NCBI GenBank assembly: GCA_911728435.2
Contig: OU452199.1
Span: 2,800,860 to 2,864,859, forward strand
Direction of reading: 5' to 3'
Length of the DNA stretch: 64,000 bases
Source: Apoderus coryli
Lineage: Eukaryota > Arthropoda > Insecta > Coleoptera > Attelabidae
Below, in pieces: positions 20,201 through 32,906 of the stretch. Made by a program: the position numbers and the translations under genes. A model generated the notes under the pieces. That model was not told the DNA's origin. It ran no database searches and was given only the letters and a program-made list of their open reading frames with translations. The first letter of the stretch is position 1. Each line of letters begins with the position of its first letter.

Positions 20201-23200
20201 ACTCTATGTAGTGATTCCCACAACTGGTGAAAAGGTTCCTGCTGAAGTTGCTCTTAGGGAAGGTATTATCGATCAAGCTACGTTTGAAAACTTACAAAAA
20301 GAATCGTCAGTTAACACAGTTACTCAGACAAGGACTGTTGTAAGTCATAGAGAAGTATATGTAGTGAATCCTACAACTGGTGAAAAGATCCCTTCCCAAG
20401 TCGCTCTTCAACAGGGTCTTATCAACCAGGCAACTTATGAACAACTTCGCAATGATACAGCAAATGATACCGTAACACAAAGTACACAAATAGTTGTATC
20501 TCGTCCTGAAATTTATGTAGTTAATCCTAAAACTGGAGAAAAAGTTACTTCAGATGATGCTTTGCTTCAAGGACTTATTGACCAAGAAACTTATGAGAAA
20601 CTTCAAAAAGATGCAGCAAAAGCTTCAATGACACAAACTCATACGATGACGAGTCGTAAAGAGATCCTTATTTTGAATCCTAAAACTGGTGAAAATGTTA
20701 CTCCTGAAATCGCGCTGCAACAAGGTCTGATTGATCAACTAACTTTCGAAAAGCTCCAAAATGATGCAGCAAATGATTCAGTCGCTCAAACAATTGTAAG
20801 TCATCAAGAAGCTTTTGTAGTTGATCCAAAAACTGGAGAAAAAGTTCCTATAGAAGTTGTACATCAACAAGGGCTGATTGATAAAGGAACTTTCGAAAAC
20901 ATTCAAAAAATATATGTAGTGAATCCAAAGACTGGTGAGAGAGTTCCTTCAGAAGTTGCTCTTCAACAAGGTCTTATTGATCTTACCACTTATGAAAAGC
21001 TTCATATTGATACTTCAAACAGATCTGCATCTGCGATTGAAACTTCTTCAACAGTTACACATGATATTATCAAAGTGTCACAAGATCAATCAAAGCCAGT
21101 GACTAAAGTATTGAGTACTGCCACAATAAGCTTAGACGATGACTCTAGACCATCTGAAGCAGATAAAACGCGTGCTAGAGTCACTATAGAGCCAACATAC
21201 CAAGTTAAAATTGGTCGAGCGCAATCTTTGAGTCCAGATCGTGAAGCTAAGCGAGTAGTTTTACAGCGATTGCGCAAAAAAATCGTTAAACCTGACGATG
21301 CAGTTAAGTCTGGATTAATTGACGAGGATACTGCTAAACTACTTCAAGACAACGCTATATTTACAACTGAAGATGGTTCGAAACTAACCCTACAAGAGGC
21401 ATTGGAATTTAATAAAGTTGACGGTACTCAAGGTAAAATTGTCGATCCACAACGCGGTGATGTTTTAACCATAAACCAAGCAATATCGCGAGGTTATCTT
21501 GACCCTGACGGTACCAGTGAGTTATTAGTGCCTTTAAATCGCAGCCTATCAATTCCAGAATTGATTAAACAAGGTCTAATCGACCCGGATAGCCAAAGAG
21601 TTGTTCATCCTGAAAGTGGTGCTCATCTAAGTATTAGTGAAGCTATTGTCTGTGATATTGTAGACCCATTAAGTACTCTTGTAGAGAGAAACTCTGGTGA
21701 TAAAGTAACGTTAGATAAAGCTTTAGAGAGTGGCTTAGTTCATGATGAGAATTCAACTGTAGAGACTGCTCGAGGTGTTGTTAGTTTAGAAGAAGCAGTT
21801 AAAGACCATGTATTTGATGAAACAGTATATGCTGGCCCAGTGGATTTACCTCCAGCTGGTATGACGTTGCCAGTTGCTATTCGTCGTGGACTCATCGACG
21901 TTGAGAAGAAACAATTAGTCCATCCAGCAACGAAGGAAACAGTGCCTTTAGAAGATGCAATCGAGAACAATTTAATTATGTCACTGCCATTTGCTGCTAG
22001 TCGGGAATCAGTGCAAATTAATGATGCACTTGAGGCGAAGTTAATTGATGTGGAGCATAACACATTTAAAGATCCTAAAACTGGCGAAATCTATCCTATT
22101 TCAGAAGCTATTCAACAAGGTTTGTTAGTAGTTAAGGAGTCGTCCTCAAATCTAGTAATTTCGAAGCCAATTACCACAGTAACGCAAACAGTGGATACAA
22201 TACATACAGTTACAACGAAAACAATAGAGATTTTATCTGGATATGCGTTGATAAGTAAAACTGAAGTGCAGAACATCGAAACTGGACAGATAATATCAAT
22301 TGAAGAAGCACGAGAAAAGGGTATTGTCATTGATGTCAGTGAAACAAAGAATAAAACTATTGTTAAAGATATTAAACTTGGATTTTCTGATGCACTAAAC
22401 CGTGGTTTGGTTGATATGAAGGCGGGTACATTTACAGATCCGAAATCCGGCGAGAAAATTTTAATTCAGCAAGCATTGCAAGAAGGTAAACTCTCCGCGA
22501 CACCTCAAACCCAAGCGACACAGAAAAATACTGAACTTAATATTGCGGAAGCTTATGAAAAGATCTACAATGAAGAATCTGGTAAATTTATAACGGAATC
22601 CAAGGAAGTGTCGTTTGAAGAAGCGTTGGATCAAGAAATTATTGATCCAAATTCAATGGTGTATGACGTGAATGCTCAGAAACCCATTACTATTGATCAA
22701 GCAGTTAAAACTGGACTTATAGATGTGAAAACTGGCAAGATTAAGGATGAGACCTCTGGAAAAACTATTGATTTCAAGGAAGCAACTAAGAAAGGTTTGA
22801 TTGCAGTTCTTGGTGGGTTAGCACTTCCAGTTGTTGCGCCTGTAATCGCTGGAGCGGCTGCAGTTAAGGCTGTTAAAGAATATACAGAGAAAAAGAAGAA
22901 TCAAGAAAAGAAATCAGTAGTTTTTGTAACTAATGAGGATTCAATTGCAGCTGAAGATATGGATAACAAGGTGTTATCGCTTAAGGATGCCATAAATCAA
23001 GATTTAATAGAACCAAAGATATGTCGTATAGTTTATCAAAACAAGGAACTACCGTACACGGTTCAGGATGGTTTGCAACAAGGTAAAATAGGATTGTTGA
23101 CAGAAATCCAAGTTATTTCGAATCACAGAGTTTTACTACAGGAAATCCAAGCGCCAGTATTTATTATTTCAAAGCATTTAACTGCTCAGAGACTTGTGGA

Positions 23201-26200
23201 GATGGGCTATTATGACTCACGTACTCGTATGTTTGTTAATCCACATACTGGACAAAATATAAGTTTTGAACAATTTATTTACGAACTAGGAGTGATTGAT
23301 CCTAACACAATTCTAATCAAAGATTTAACTTCCAAACCACCAGCGTACATTACTTTGGATGAAGCCTTACAACGCCCCTTACTGGATAGAAATACAGGCT
23401 ACATGGTTGATCCAAAAACTGGGAAAAAGGTACCGTTCTTTGAAGCGGTGAAGCTGAAATGGATCATAGATATCAACGACAAACCTAAAGAGAAATATCA
23501 ACCACTCACGTTACAGGAAATTGTTGAAACTGATAAATTTAACGCTGAAACTGTTGAAGTGAAAGTTAACAAATCGAATATTCCTTTGTTTAAAGCATTA
23601 ACTAGTAATATTGTTGATCCTAAGTCGGTTACGATTCGGGATCCTAAAAATATGCAGTTAGTACCGTATTACGAAGCTGTTGATAGGAATATTGTCGATC
23701 AGCAGAAAGGATTAGTTATTAATACTGCGACCCAAGAAACTCTTTCAATGAAGGAGTCCTTTTTACGTGGATTAGTCTTAGCGATACCAAGACCTATCTC
23801 GTTACAAGCTGTTATACATAAAGGACTGTATCATTCTAAGGAATGTAAGATTCGAGACGTGTTAACCAAACAGTTGATAACAGTTGAAGAAGCAGTTCAT
23901 AGACAAATTATTGATGATAATATCAGTGAAATTAAAGATACTAGAACGAATAGTTTCATTAACCTTCGTGAAGCTTTGAGTAGTACTTTATTGGAGAATG
24001 GTAAACTTAAAGATGGCGAACTAGGACAGTTGGTACCGTTAGATAAAGCACTAGAACTGAATCTGATTCGTACTAAATATGTGATCTTCAATTTACTACA
24101 AGCGATCCTGTCAAATTACTATTGCCCACGAACTGGATTAATACTAAACCCGATCACAGGTGAAGAGATAACTTTATCCAAAGCCATAGAATGTAAGCTT
24201 ATCGATCCTGCAACTACGCGTATCAAAGATGAGAAGCGTGGACGTATTCTGGAAATACACGAAGCCATACAATGCAACTTACTGGATGCAGAAAAAGGTG
24301 TACTGACTCATCCACAACTAACCCTGGACCAAGCGTATCTTAAAGGTTACATTCTCAGTACAGTATTACCATGGTCACTACAAGAAACCCTCGAACAAAA
24401 AGCGTATGATCCTAAATCTGGACAGATAATCTTCAACGATACTACTGTGACTATTAGCCAAGCTATTGAAGCTGGCATCGTTAATCCTAACATCTTAACA
24501 GCTAAAGATCCTCGAAATAATGACATTATAACGCTAAGCGAAGCTATAAATCAGAAGCTGATTGATCCTATCAAAGGTACAGCCATTGATCCTGTAAACA
24601 ATACTGAAATGAATTTAGTTGATGCACAGGATCGGGGTTTGGTTGTCCCATACAAGACTCAGATCACTTTACCCGAAGCAGTGTTTAAAGGATTTTACGA
24701 TCCTGCTACTGGTAAATTTATCAATCCAAAGAACAAGGAGAGACTAAAAACCTCAAGTGCAATTAATAGAGGTTACGTTGACACGTCCTCAACTTTAGTT
24801 ACTATCGATGAGGAAGTGGTCACGTTTGAACAAGCTGTTACCGAAGGCTTCGTGGATACTAACGAAGGTATGTTGATCAGCTACAATGAACCACTTGATT
24901 TCAATGAAGCTTTTGAACGTGGACTGTTGATTGAGATTCGTACACCGGTACCTCTAAGTGAAGCTATCGCTAAAGGCTTGTACGACGAGGAGTCACAACT
25001 GTTCCTCGATCCAAAGACTGGGCAGTATTTGACGTTGATGGAAGCAATTGAGATAAATCTGATAGACGCGGAATCAGTATCAGTTAAAGATACACGTGTA
25101 GGGATTTGGCGAAAGATGACATTAGTTGATGCAATTCATAATAATTATGTTGACGGAAACACTGGTAGAGTCAAAGACTATTCTAAAGAGGAAGGTAGTG
25201 AAGTGGCGCTAGAGAAAGCTTTTGATTTAGGATTGTTGGTGGATAATAAAGCTGCTATATCACTGCAACGAGCTGTACATAAAGGATTGTATGACGAGGC
25301 TACAGGTAAAATACTCGATCCTAACACTGATCGGCGCGTAACTCTACACGAAGCCATCCGTAACTTCAATATAAATCCTTTGTTGCCATGTTATTTCGAT
25401 CGGAAATCTGGTAAATTGTTTAATTTAACTGAAGCAGTACAGTTAGGGTATATTGACAAGCTTAAAGGTACGTTTCAGGACCCAATTACAGGCAAAACAA
25501 TGAAATTAACTGAAGCGTTGAACTCGGGTTATTTGCTCGATATCGAAACTGCTAACTTTGGTTTATACGAAGCTATCCATATGGGTTTGTATATACCTGA
25601 GGAAAGCATCTTTATTCATCCATCAACTGGTAGGAAATGTAATTTAAAGGAAGCGTGTGAAAGTGAACTGATCAATCCGGTAACGTCCTTGGTTAAAAAC
25701 TCAAAACTGAATAAATATGTGCAATTGCCCAATGCGATTGAAGCAAAACTAATCGATAATGAGTTGAATTTATACATATTCCCTCATGGGAAAACCATAG
25801 ATCTATTGCAAGCTAAAAATAAAGGTTTGATAGTAACTGCGCGTACGCCAATTAGTATGGAGGAAGCGATTAAAAACTGCTTATATCGTCCGGATTCCGG
25901 TAAATTTGCTGATCCCGTTAACGGCGAATTTTACGATTTATCCCAAGCGTTATCTATTAAATTTATCGATCCTAGTACAACTGTTCTAAAAGATCTTACC
26001 AATAATACAACGAAACCGCTACATGTCGCTATAGTTGAAGGTAAAATTGATATTGAAAAAGGTCGTGTTTTGGATTCGAAATCGAAAAAATCTTACAACT
26101 TTGACGAAGCCTTTAAGAAGGGACTATTGATAACTCTCGATAAACCTCTTGAACTAGAATTTACCCAGGCTTCTGCCACATTAACAGATTCAAGTGTTGT

Positions 26201-27041
26201 ACCTCCAAAACAATGTTCATTGGATGAGTCCATTAATTTTGAACTTGTCAATCCGGAAATAGCCGTTATCAAAGATCTCCAAACTGGGAAATTTAAAACT
26301 ATACAAGACGCAATTAGGGATGGGCAGTTGGTTCTTACAAAAACTGTTATTTTTGAATCGGTGTCTGGTAAAGTTAAATCATTAGTAGTGACATATGACC
26401 AATCAACAGTTATCTATCTTCGTGAACCGTTATCTTTCCGTGATGCTATTGATCTCGGATATTTAGATATTAAAACTGGCAAATTCACCGATCAGCAATC
26501 AAACGAAGTAATCTCATTGAAGGATTCCTTTACTCTCGGTTTCATCGATCCAGATACCGCTTTAATTAAAGATTTTAATAAGAAGAAATTGATAAAACTT
26601 CCTGAAGGCTTTAGGAAAGGTTTAATCGACGCAGAGAAAGGCAATGTACTGGATAGTAGTACTTCAAAATTGCACACACTTGAAGCTGCAATTAACAGTA
26701 ACTTATTGATTACACCAAATGTGGAATTCTCGCTGATTGAAGCTGTGCAATACGGATTGTATAATCCTGTAACTGGTTGCTTTAATGATCCGTTTGTAAC
26801 GACAAATATAATTGATAGAAAGAAATTGAATTTGAGCGAAGCTATTGATCAGAATCTGATTGATCCTAGCAGTACTGTAGTTAGAGATTTGGAAGAGCAT
26901 ACTATAGTGCCGTTGCTTCAAGGTATTGAAAGTGGTTTAGTAGATGCTTCAAGTGGGAAAATTCTTGATAGAACTGAGAAGAAAGAATATGATTTCGCCA
27001 AGGCATTAGAGAAGGGTTTGATATTAGCCGCTGAACAACGG
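17207..27041 (+). CDS. shot: shot giant plakin-repeat exon (9,835 bp, ~3,278 residues)
   Basis: The exon follows 'caaatttag' and ends CGG|GTAAGT. It is open throughout: one base completes the previous codon, then 3,278 codons follow. After about 80 unique residues (from YTQTTKSS past the Ser-rich AMSSSVHFSEIKSL) it is plakin repeats of about 38 residues, seen as recurring 'LIDP.tg.i.dp.tG..lsl.eAi..GLid' modules. By length it could hold several tens of repeats. Plakin repeats bind intermediate filaments in vertebrate plakins. Insects lack classical cytoplasmic intermediate filaments, so their role in Shot is less clear. In flies such an exon marks giant isoforms. Oddities are a locally amplified module block (20076-21020) and two Ala/Gly-rich hydrophobic stretches (about 19971-20020 and 22794-22865). 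It has no internal stop and no transposon. The first in-exon ATG is at 17400. Confidence 0.96.
20076..21020 (+). repeat. tandemly amplified plakin modules inside the giant exon (7 copies)
   Basis: Seven copies of a module of about 35-53 residues with the core VVNPKTGEKVPSEVALQQGL followed by IDQ.TYEKLQ. They start at about 20076, 20199, 20352, 20511, 20661, 20808 and 20910. Several are separated by a Thr/Val-rich spacer (TVTQT...VVSH/R). Copies are far more alike than plakin repeats elsewhere in the exon, which implies recent duplication or gene conversion. Lengths vary, with the last copy losing the spacer. All copies stay in frame. Confidence 0.85.
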
Positions 27042-27810
27042 GTAAGTCATTTGCATACCATTTGCTTTTTGTATTATTTATTGAGTTTTATTGTGCGATA
27101 TTTTTGGCTTTTATTGATGCTAAAGTCATGAAGTGCATGGATTAATTTTAATAATTTGTCATTTTTTTAATTGTATTCATTTAATGCTTGACCAATTCCT
27201 TATAAAATTTTCAGTGATGATTTGTTTACTCGTATTTTCATAACTGTTTTACATGGATCAGGATCTCTTTCCTGAATCTTGAAAACGTATCATTCCAAAC
27301 CTCACAGAACCGTTCAAGCGTCATCTGCATTTGAACATCGTTGAATTTGGCATATTTTTCTAAGATACTTGGTCAAAGTCTTCGTTGATTTTTGCATCCG
27401 CTGATCTTCAGTCTCATACAGTGGATCGTTTTGCTTGTTCGCGTTTCTATTCATCCGCAAAATCGGGGCTCTTCGCTAAATATGATCAGCAGATGACGGT
27501 ATCTGTGATGGGTTGGGTTGCAGTTGCAGCCCCAAGTTCTGACTCAAAATTCGCCCTGTTAAAGTGTGTGAAGTGGCAAAACACATAATGTGTGAAACTT
27601 TTCGATCATCGTTCAAACTAGCCTAACACCCCCACCTATACACCTCTATACAGTTTGACGGATGTTGATTTGACGACATGATTGTTTCCAGCGTACCTAT
27701 TGAAAGACCCTGTATATTTCATTTACGATGCACATGATCGCTTCCAGCTAACCTATTTTTAGTTAAATGGGAAAAAACTTGCGCTATTCCGAGCCCAATC
27801 AGACGCTGTA
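27042..27810. other. start of the intron after the plakin-repeat exon
   Basis: The donor is CGG|GTAAGTC. Reading through it would add about 30 hydrophobic residues before a stop at 27129-27131. A slightly GC-richer patch at 27290-27600 has a 67-codon frame that I could not assign. It might be a decayed transposase. Confidence 0.4.
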
Positions 27811-27814
27811 TTGA

Positions 27815-29045
27815 ATTTAAAAATATCTACAGGGGTTTTCAAATTGTTGGGGCAAAACAAAATTTTCGAAAAATTGCAATATCGTCGCCATATTGTAAAT
27901 AAATTGAATAAACGGTTTGTTTTGGCCTACTAGATTTTTTGAACGTGAAAGAGAAATGTTAAACTTGATTTTAAAAAAATCTACAAGGGTTTTCAAATTG
28001 TTGGGACAAAACGAAATTTTTGAAAAATTGCAATATCGTCGTCATATTCTAAATAAATTAAATAAAATGTTTGTTTTGGCTTTCTAGATGTTTTTAACGT
28101 GAAAAAGAAATGTTAAACTTGATTTTAAAAATATCTACAAGGGTTTTCAAATTGTTGGGACTAAACTAAATTTTCGAAAAATTGCAATATCGTCGCCATA
28201 TTGTAAATAAATTGAATAAAATGTTTGTTTTGGCCTACTAGATTTCTTCAACGTGAAAAAGAAATGTTAAACTTGATTTTAAAAATATCTACAAGGGTTT
28301 TCAAATTGTTGGGACAAAACTAAATTATCGAAAAATTACAATATCGTCGTCAATTGTAAATAAATTGAATAAAATGGTTGCTTTGGCCTACTAGATTTTT
28401 TTAACGTAAAAAAGAAATGTTAAACTTGATTTTAAAAAATATACAAGGGTTTTCAAATTGTTGAGACAAAACTAAATTTTCGAAAAATTGCAATATCGTC
28501 GCAATATTGTAAATAAATTGAATAAAATGTTTGTTTTGGCCAACTAGATTTTTTTAACGTGAAAAAGAAATGTTAAACTTGATTTTAAAAATAGCTACAA
28601 GGGTTTTCAAATTGTTGGGACAAAACTAAAATTTCGAAAAATTGCAATATCGTCGCCATATTGTAAATAAATTGAATAAAATGTTTCTTTTGGCCTACTG
28701 GATTTTTTTAACGTGAAAAAGAAATGTTAAACTTGATTTTAAAAAAATTTACAAGGGTTTTCAAATTGTTGGGACAAAACGATATTTTCGAAAAATTTCA
28801 ATATCGTCGCCATATTGTAAATAAATTGAATAAAATGTTTGTTTTGGCCTTCTAGATTTTTTGAACGTGAAACAGAAATGGTAAACTTGATTTTAAAAAT
28901 ATCTACAAGGGTTTTCAAATTGTTGGGACAAAACTAAATTTTCGAAAAATTGCAATATCGTCACCATATTGTAAATAAATTTAATAAAACGTTTTTTTTT
29001 TAGCTTTCTAGATGTTTTGAACGTGATAAAGAAAGTTGAATTGAA
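27815..29045. repeat. 154-bp tandem repeat array, 8 units
   Basis: The anchor 'gttttcaaattgttg' recurs at 27835, 27989, 28143, 28297, 28449, 28603, 28757 and 28911, a period of 154 bp (one gap of 152). Each unit carries 'tgcaatatcgtcgccatatt', 'gtaaataaattgaataaaat', 'ttttggcctactagat' and 'gaaatgttaaacttgatttt'. Divergence between units is low. It is non-coding and lies in the intron between the plakin-repeat exon and the rod. Confidence 0.93.
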
Positions 29046-30687
29046 TTAGGTTAATAAGGAATTGGTTCAAGCGAATGTAGCATTAAACTAATTGAGATTT
29101 TTTTTAAAAAAGTAATTTTTTTGAAATCGTTTTTTACAGCTTGTGAACCTACCCTTCCCTGAGCGGGCGCTTATCATATTGGGCTGTGTTGTGCATTTGA
29201 AAACCATAAAAAATGTAGTGCATATAAAAATGGCATTTTTGACGCGCCAAATATTTTGCACTACCTCATTTAACCTCACCTGGATTGGCTTTTTATAATA
29301 ATAATAATAATATTGAAACCAAACTAGGTTTTGATTTAGATAATTTTGTATGTTGTGTTTGTTGCTTGATCATTTTATTTCGTCAATCGCATTTGCAAAA
29401 AAGAAGATACTGACTGACTATTATTTTACTTTACATGGTTGCCAAATTGTATTTGGTTTGAAATTAATTTAAATCATGCTTCTCGTATAAGAAAGAAGTT
29501 TACTACTACGTTGTTGACAGAAAAATCCATCCATCATCAGGAGATGATGTAAATGGAATTTTTAGTTTACGTAAAAATTAAATAAAAGTCTTTTTGCAAA
29601 TGTGATGGTGAAATTTAGCTAATAATTATTGATTATTCCATCGTCATTATCATTATTAATTTAGTTATGAAAATTATTTACATTTTTAATTTACTAATTT
29701 ATTTATTAAATCTTTAGTTTTAAGATTTGCTGCTATGCATATTTATTGATTGATTCATCATTTTTAGCATGCTATTTATTGAACTAATTTTGCGCTATTA
29801 ATTAATTTATTAATTGAAATATTTAACAGTTTTTTTAAAAATTTAAAAATTTTTTCTTTTCTTTTTTTTATTTTTTATTTTTTTTCAGATTAATTCTTTT
29901 TATAAGATCTCTGGGTCGTCATGACAATACTCTTATTTTTTTTTATAAAATGTATCTTGATAGGAAATCGTTTTCTAGAATGTCTTGTCAGCCGTGTGAT
30001 CACGTTGCTGATGAAGCGTTTGAGAAGAATTACCTCCAAATAATTTAATCGAATTCTGACTAAAGAAAGTCAACAATGATCAAATAAATGCACGAAACGT
30101 TGCAAAACTGTTGAGCGTATTAATAATCTAATTTTAACCCAATTAGCTGACCTGCATTTGGAATCATTTGCCATGTTTTCTATTTTAACACCCTTTTCTA
30201 CAAGATACATTAATATCCAATTAAATTAACATGCTGGAAAAACAACAACCATTTAATTCATTTTTTTAATTTTACTGTTGCAGGTTATTGTTCGCTTAAT
30301 GTATTTTTTTGTTGTGATTATTTCATTGTTATTATTTTATTGTTTTCTGTTAATTGTTGTTTGTTCTAATTGTTGGCTAACTTGTTATTGTTATTTTCTA
30401 CTGTATTTGTATTTGGTGTGTACGCTTGTGAATGCATGTGAATTATTATTATTAGTTTTACGTTTTACTGTTCATTCATTATTTTTTATAAGCTTTCTTT
30501 GCGGTATGTTTCTTATTTTTTTAAATCTGTTTTGTATTTGTTTCATAGTATTACTTAGTTATTATAATAATTTTGGTAATACTTTTAATACGATTCTTTA
30601 GTTTTGACAAAGTATTACCAGAAATATTATATTCATCAAAATTCGTAACTGGTAAATATCTGGTGTTTTCGCCATTTTTGTTTATAG
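29046..30687. other. AT-rich intron up to the first rod exon
   Basis: Contains an (ataat/ata)n microsatellite near 29298 and long T-rich tracts. Hydrophobic chance ORFs around 30278-30601 come from T-rich composition. The acceptor for the next exon is 'ttgtttatag' (30678-30687). Confidence 0.45.
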
Positions 30688-31257
30688 CAAGCCGTTGAAG
30701 AGAAATACAAACTATGCGACGAGAACTTGTCCAAACTCCTCCATTGGGTCGGTGAGATTGAGGACCGAATCGCTTCTCAAGATGTCGTCCATGAAATCGA
30801 AGAGGACCTTCGCAACCAAATCAACATCGTCAAACAGATCAAAGATGACTTGGATCAACATTCCGGACAGGTGTCACATTGTTCCGATCAGATACGTCAA
30901 TTGGTATTGACAGCTGGTGATATATTGTCAAAAAGCGAAGTTTCTACATTGGAGAAGAATGGACGTAGTCTGAAGACGCGTTATGATAAAGCAAGCGATC
31001 GTACTGAGAGACTACTCAGACGGTTATTGGCAGCCCGAGATGAACTAGCTAAGCTGAAGAATGAATTGAACGTATTCTCCGCTTGGTTGGGTAAAGCTAG
31101 AAGAGTTCTGGAGGATAAAGAGAGGAGTTTGAGTGATTTGCAGAGGTTAGATGCCAGTGCGGATAGTACCAAGGAGTTTGTTAGTGATGTCATTGCCCAT
31201 CAAGCTGATTTGAGGTTTATCACGATGTCAGCCCAGAAATTTGTCGATGAGGGAAAG
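30688..31257 (+). CDS. shot: shot rod exon: first spectrin repeats (190 codons)
   Basis: The exon lies between 'gtttatag' and AAG|GTAAGT. It starts and ends in phase 0, continuing AAEQR| from the plakin exon with QAVEEKYKLCDENLSKLLHW. Spectrin-repeat signs are the helix A tryptophans (LLHWVGEIEDRIA; FSAWLGKARRVLED) and amphipathic heptad-like helices (RYDKASDRTERLLRRLLAAR). Spectrin repeats form the flexible triple-helical rod that separates the actin and microtubule ends. Because the exon is symmetrical (0-0), skipping the plakin exon needs a different junction: the plakin exon enters in phase 2 and leaves in phase 0. An isoform without it would therefore also have to skip the phase-0-to-2 exon 14694-14809, and the pair together is 0-0. 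Confidence 0.93.
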
Positions 31258-31267
31258 GTAAGTCAAA

Positions 31268-31402
31268 TCATCATTTTATAAATTCTTCTCAACTTTAACT
31301 GTTAATAAACTTAGTCTATTTAAACTTGGTATTCGGTGTTTCAATATTTTAGATATAGTCACTGCCCTCGTAGTTCACGTTAAACCTAAACGTGACATTA
31401 TA
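31268..31402 (+). repeat. ~135-bp dispersed repeat in an intron (second copy at 57236-57372, inverted)
   Basis: From 'catcattttataaattcttc' to 'aaacctaaacgtgaca', this intronic segment matches the reverse complement of 57236-57372. Shared blocks include 'tctcaactttaactgtt', 'cttagtctatttaaacttgg' and 'tattcggtgtttcaat'. It fills most of the 166-bp intron (31258-31423). It is SINE- or MITE-like. The similarity is direct, but the class is unknown. Confidence 0.7.
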
Positions 31403-31423
31403 TTCATTGTTACTAATTTTCAG

Positions 31424-32850
31424 GAATATCTCGGCGTTCTCAACGATTTCCGCACATCTTTACCATCTCGTCTTCCGCCCATCGAACCATTGTCCACGCA
31501 AGAGTCTCCAGTGCGTAGTGAAGTCTCCCTAGTCACTCAACAATATCGAGACTTGCTCCATCGTGCCAATAATTTAGCTGATCGCGTATCAGGCGTTGGT
31601 GGTAAACAGCGCGACTATTCAGATGCGGTTGAAAAGGCTCGCTCGTGGTTAAGAGATGCAGAACCACGTGTTAATAAAATGCTGAACGAGCCGATCGGTG
31701 GTGATCCAAAGACTGTTGAAGATCAGTTGCAGAAAGCGAAGACCTTAAACAATGAATTTGTTGCAAATGGGAAATTGATTGATAACGCTAAACAGGCTAC
31801 ATCAGCACTTCTCCGTTCTCTCGAAGGCCAAATTGCTCCATCAGAAATCTCCCGACTAGAACAACCAGTTCAAGATCTTGAATATAAATACAATCAACTG
31901 AGTAACGCTATCGCGAATCGTTGTCAAGAACTCGACACAGCTCTTGTCCAATCACAAGGTGTTCAAGATGCTCTTGACGGCATAATTGATTGGTTGAACC
32001 AAGCTGAGAACCAGTTTAAGAATATCCAACGCCCAGCCTCGTTGATTAAAGACCGATTAGATGAACAAATGCGTGAACATAAAGCGTTCCAATCCGATAT
32101 CGATACACACATCAGTTCTATCGATTCCGTCTATATGTCTGCCAACGAATTAATTGTATCGACCAGTAATGCGAGGGTGGCAAAGAAGATTGAAGGTAAA
32201 TTGAACGATCTCAAAACACGGTTTGAGAAGCTTTACGATCGTGTACAAAATCGCGGTGTATTTTTGAGTGAAGTGAACCGTGACTTAACAGCCTTCAATA
32301 ACCAAGCTGTGAAATTCGAGAAATGGTATAGTGAAATTATTGAAATTATCGAATCGCGCGATATCGTGAAAATGCTTGATGAGCAGTTCCTGTTGCAGAT
32401 GAAAGAAATCATTCGAAATCGTGAGGATAATCGTGCATTGTTTGAGGAAGTTGTGAGTATCGGAAAGGAGTTGTTAAACAAGCGTGATGTGACTGATACG
32501 GCGGGTGTGCGTGATCGCGTTAAAACTATGGAATCGCAATGGCGTGAGTTGGATAATTTGCTTGATGAAAAAGCGAAATTATCCAAACTACGTTCCGAAC
32601 ACTTGAACGCGTACGAGAATCTTCGTGATCAGGTTACTGACTGGTTGAGTCGAATGGAAACTAGACTTGCACGTTTAGACGTTGTTGCAATTCATTTGGA
32701 GACGTTGAAGAAACAGAATGAGGAATTGAAACCGATATCGAAAGAGTATAAAGATTACTTGGTTACTATCGATAAGATTAATGATGTTGGTAGTGCGTAT
32801 GATAATTTGATACGTGGTGATCGTCCGGATTCCCCAACGAAACGCAAGGG
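31424..32850 (+). CDS. shot: shot rod exon: spectrin repeats (475 codons + 2 nt)
   Basis: The exon follows 'actaattttcag' and reads EYLGVLNDFRTSLPSRLPPI onward in frame with the previous exon. Spectrin-repeat signatures are ARSWLRDAEPRVNKM, IDWLNQAENQFKN, KWYSEIIEIIESRD, SQWRELDNLLDEK and TDWLSRMETRLARL. It ends CGC AAG GG|GTATGT in phase 2, inside a Pro/Ser/Arg linker (DRPDSPTKRKG). The following intron is only 56 bp. Reading through it would shift the frame and terminate at 32986, so splicing is required. Confidence 0.94.
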
Positions 32851-32906
32851 GTATGTATTTTATATCGCTGACCAACTATTTATTAAATTTCCTAACTATG
32901 TTACAG

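Noticed and set aside
27385..27588. 67-codon plus-strand ORF, somewhat transposase-like (SVMGWVAVAAP)
   Set aside because: The resemblance to a mariner SVMVW block is too short, with no catalytic Asp or terminal repeats seen. Left unassigned.
30278..30601. 107-codon very hydrophobic ORF
   Set aside because: Sits in T-rich intron. Phe/Leu/Val/Cys content follows from composition, with no splice-site fit to shot.
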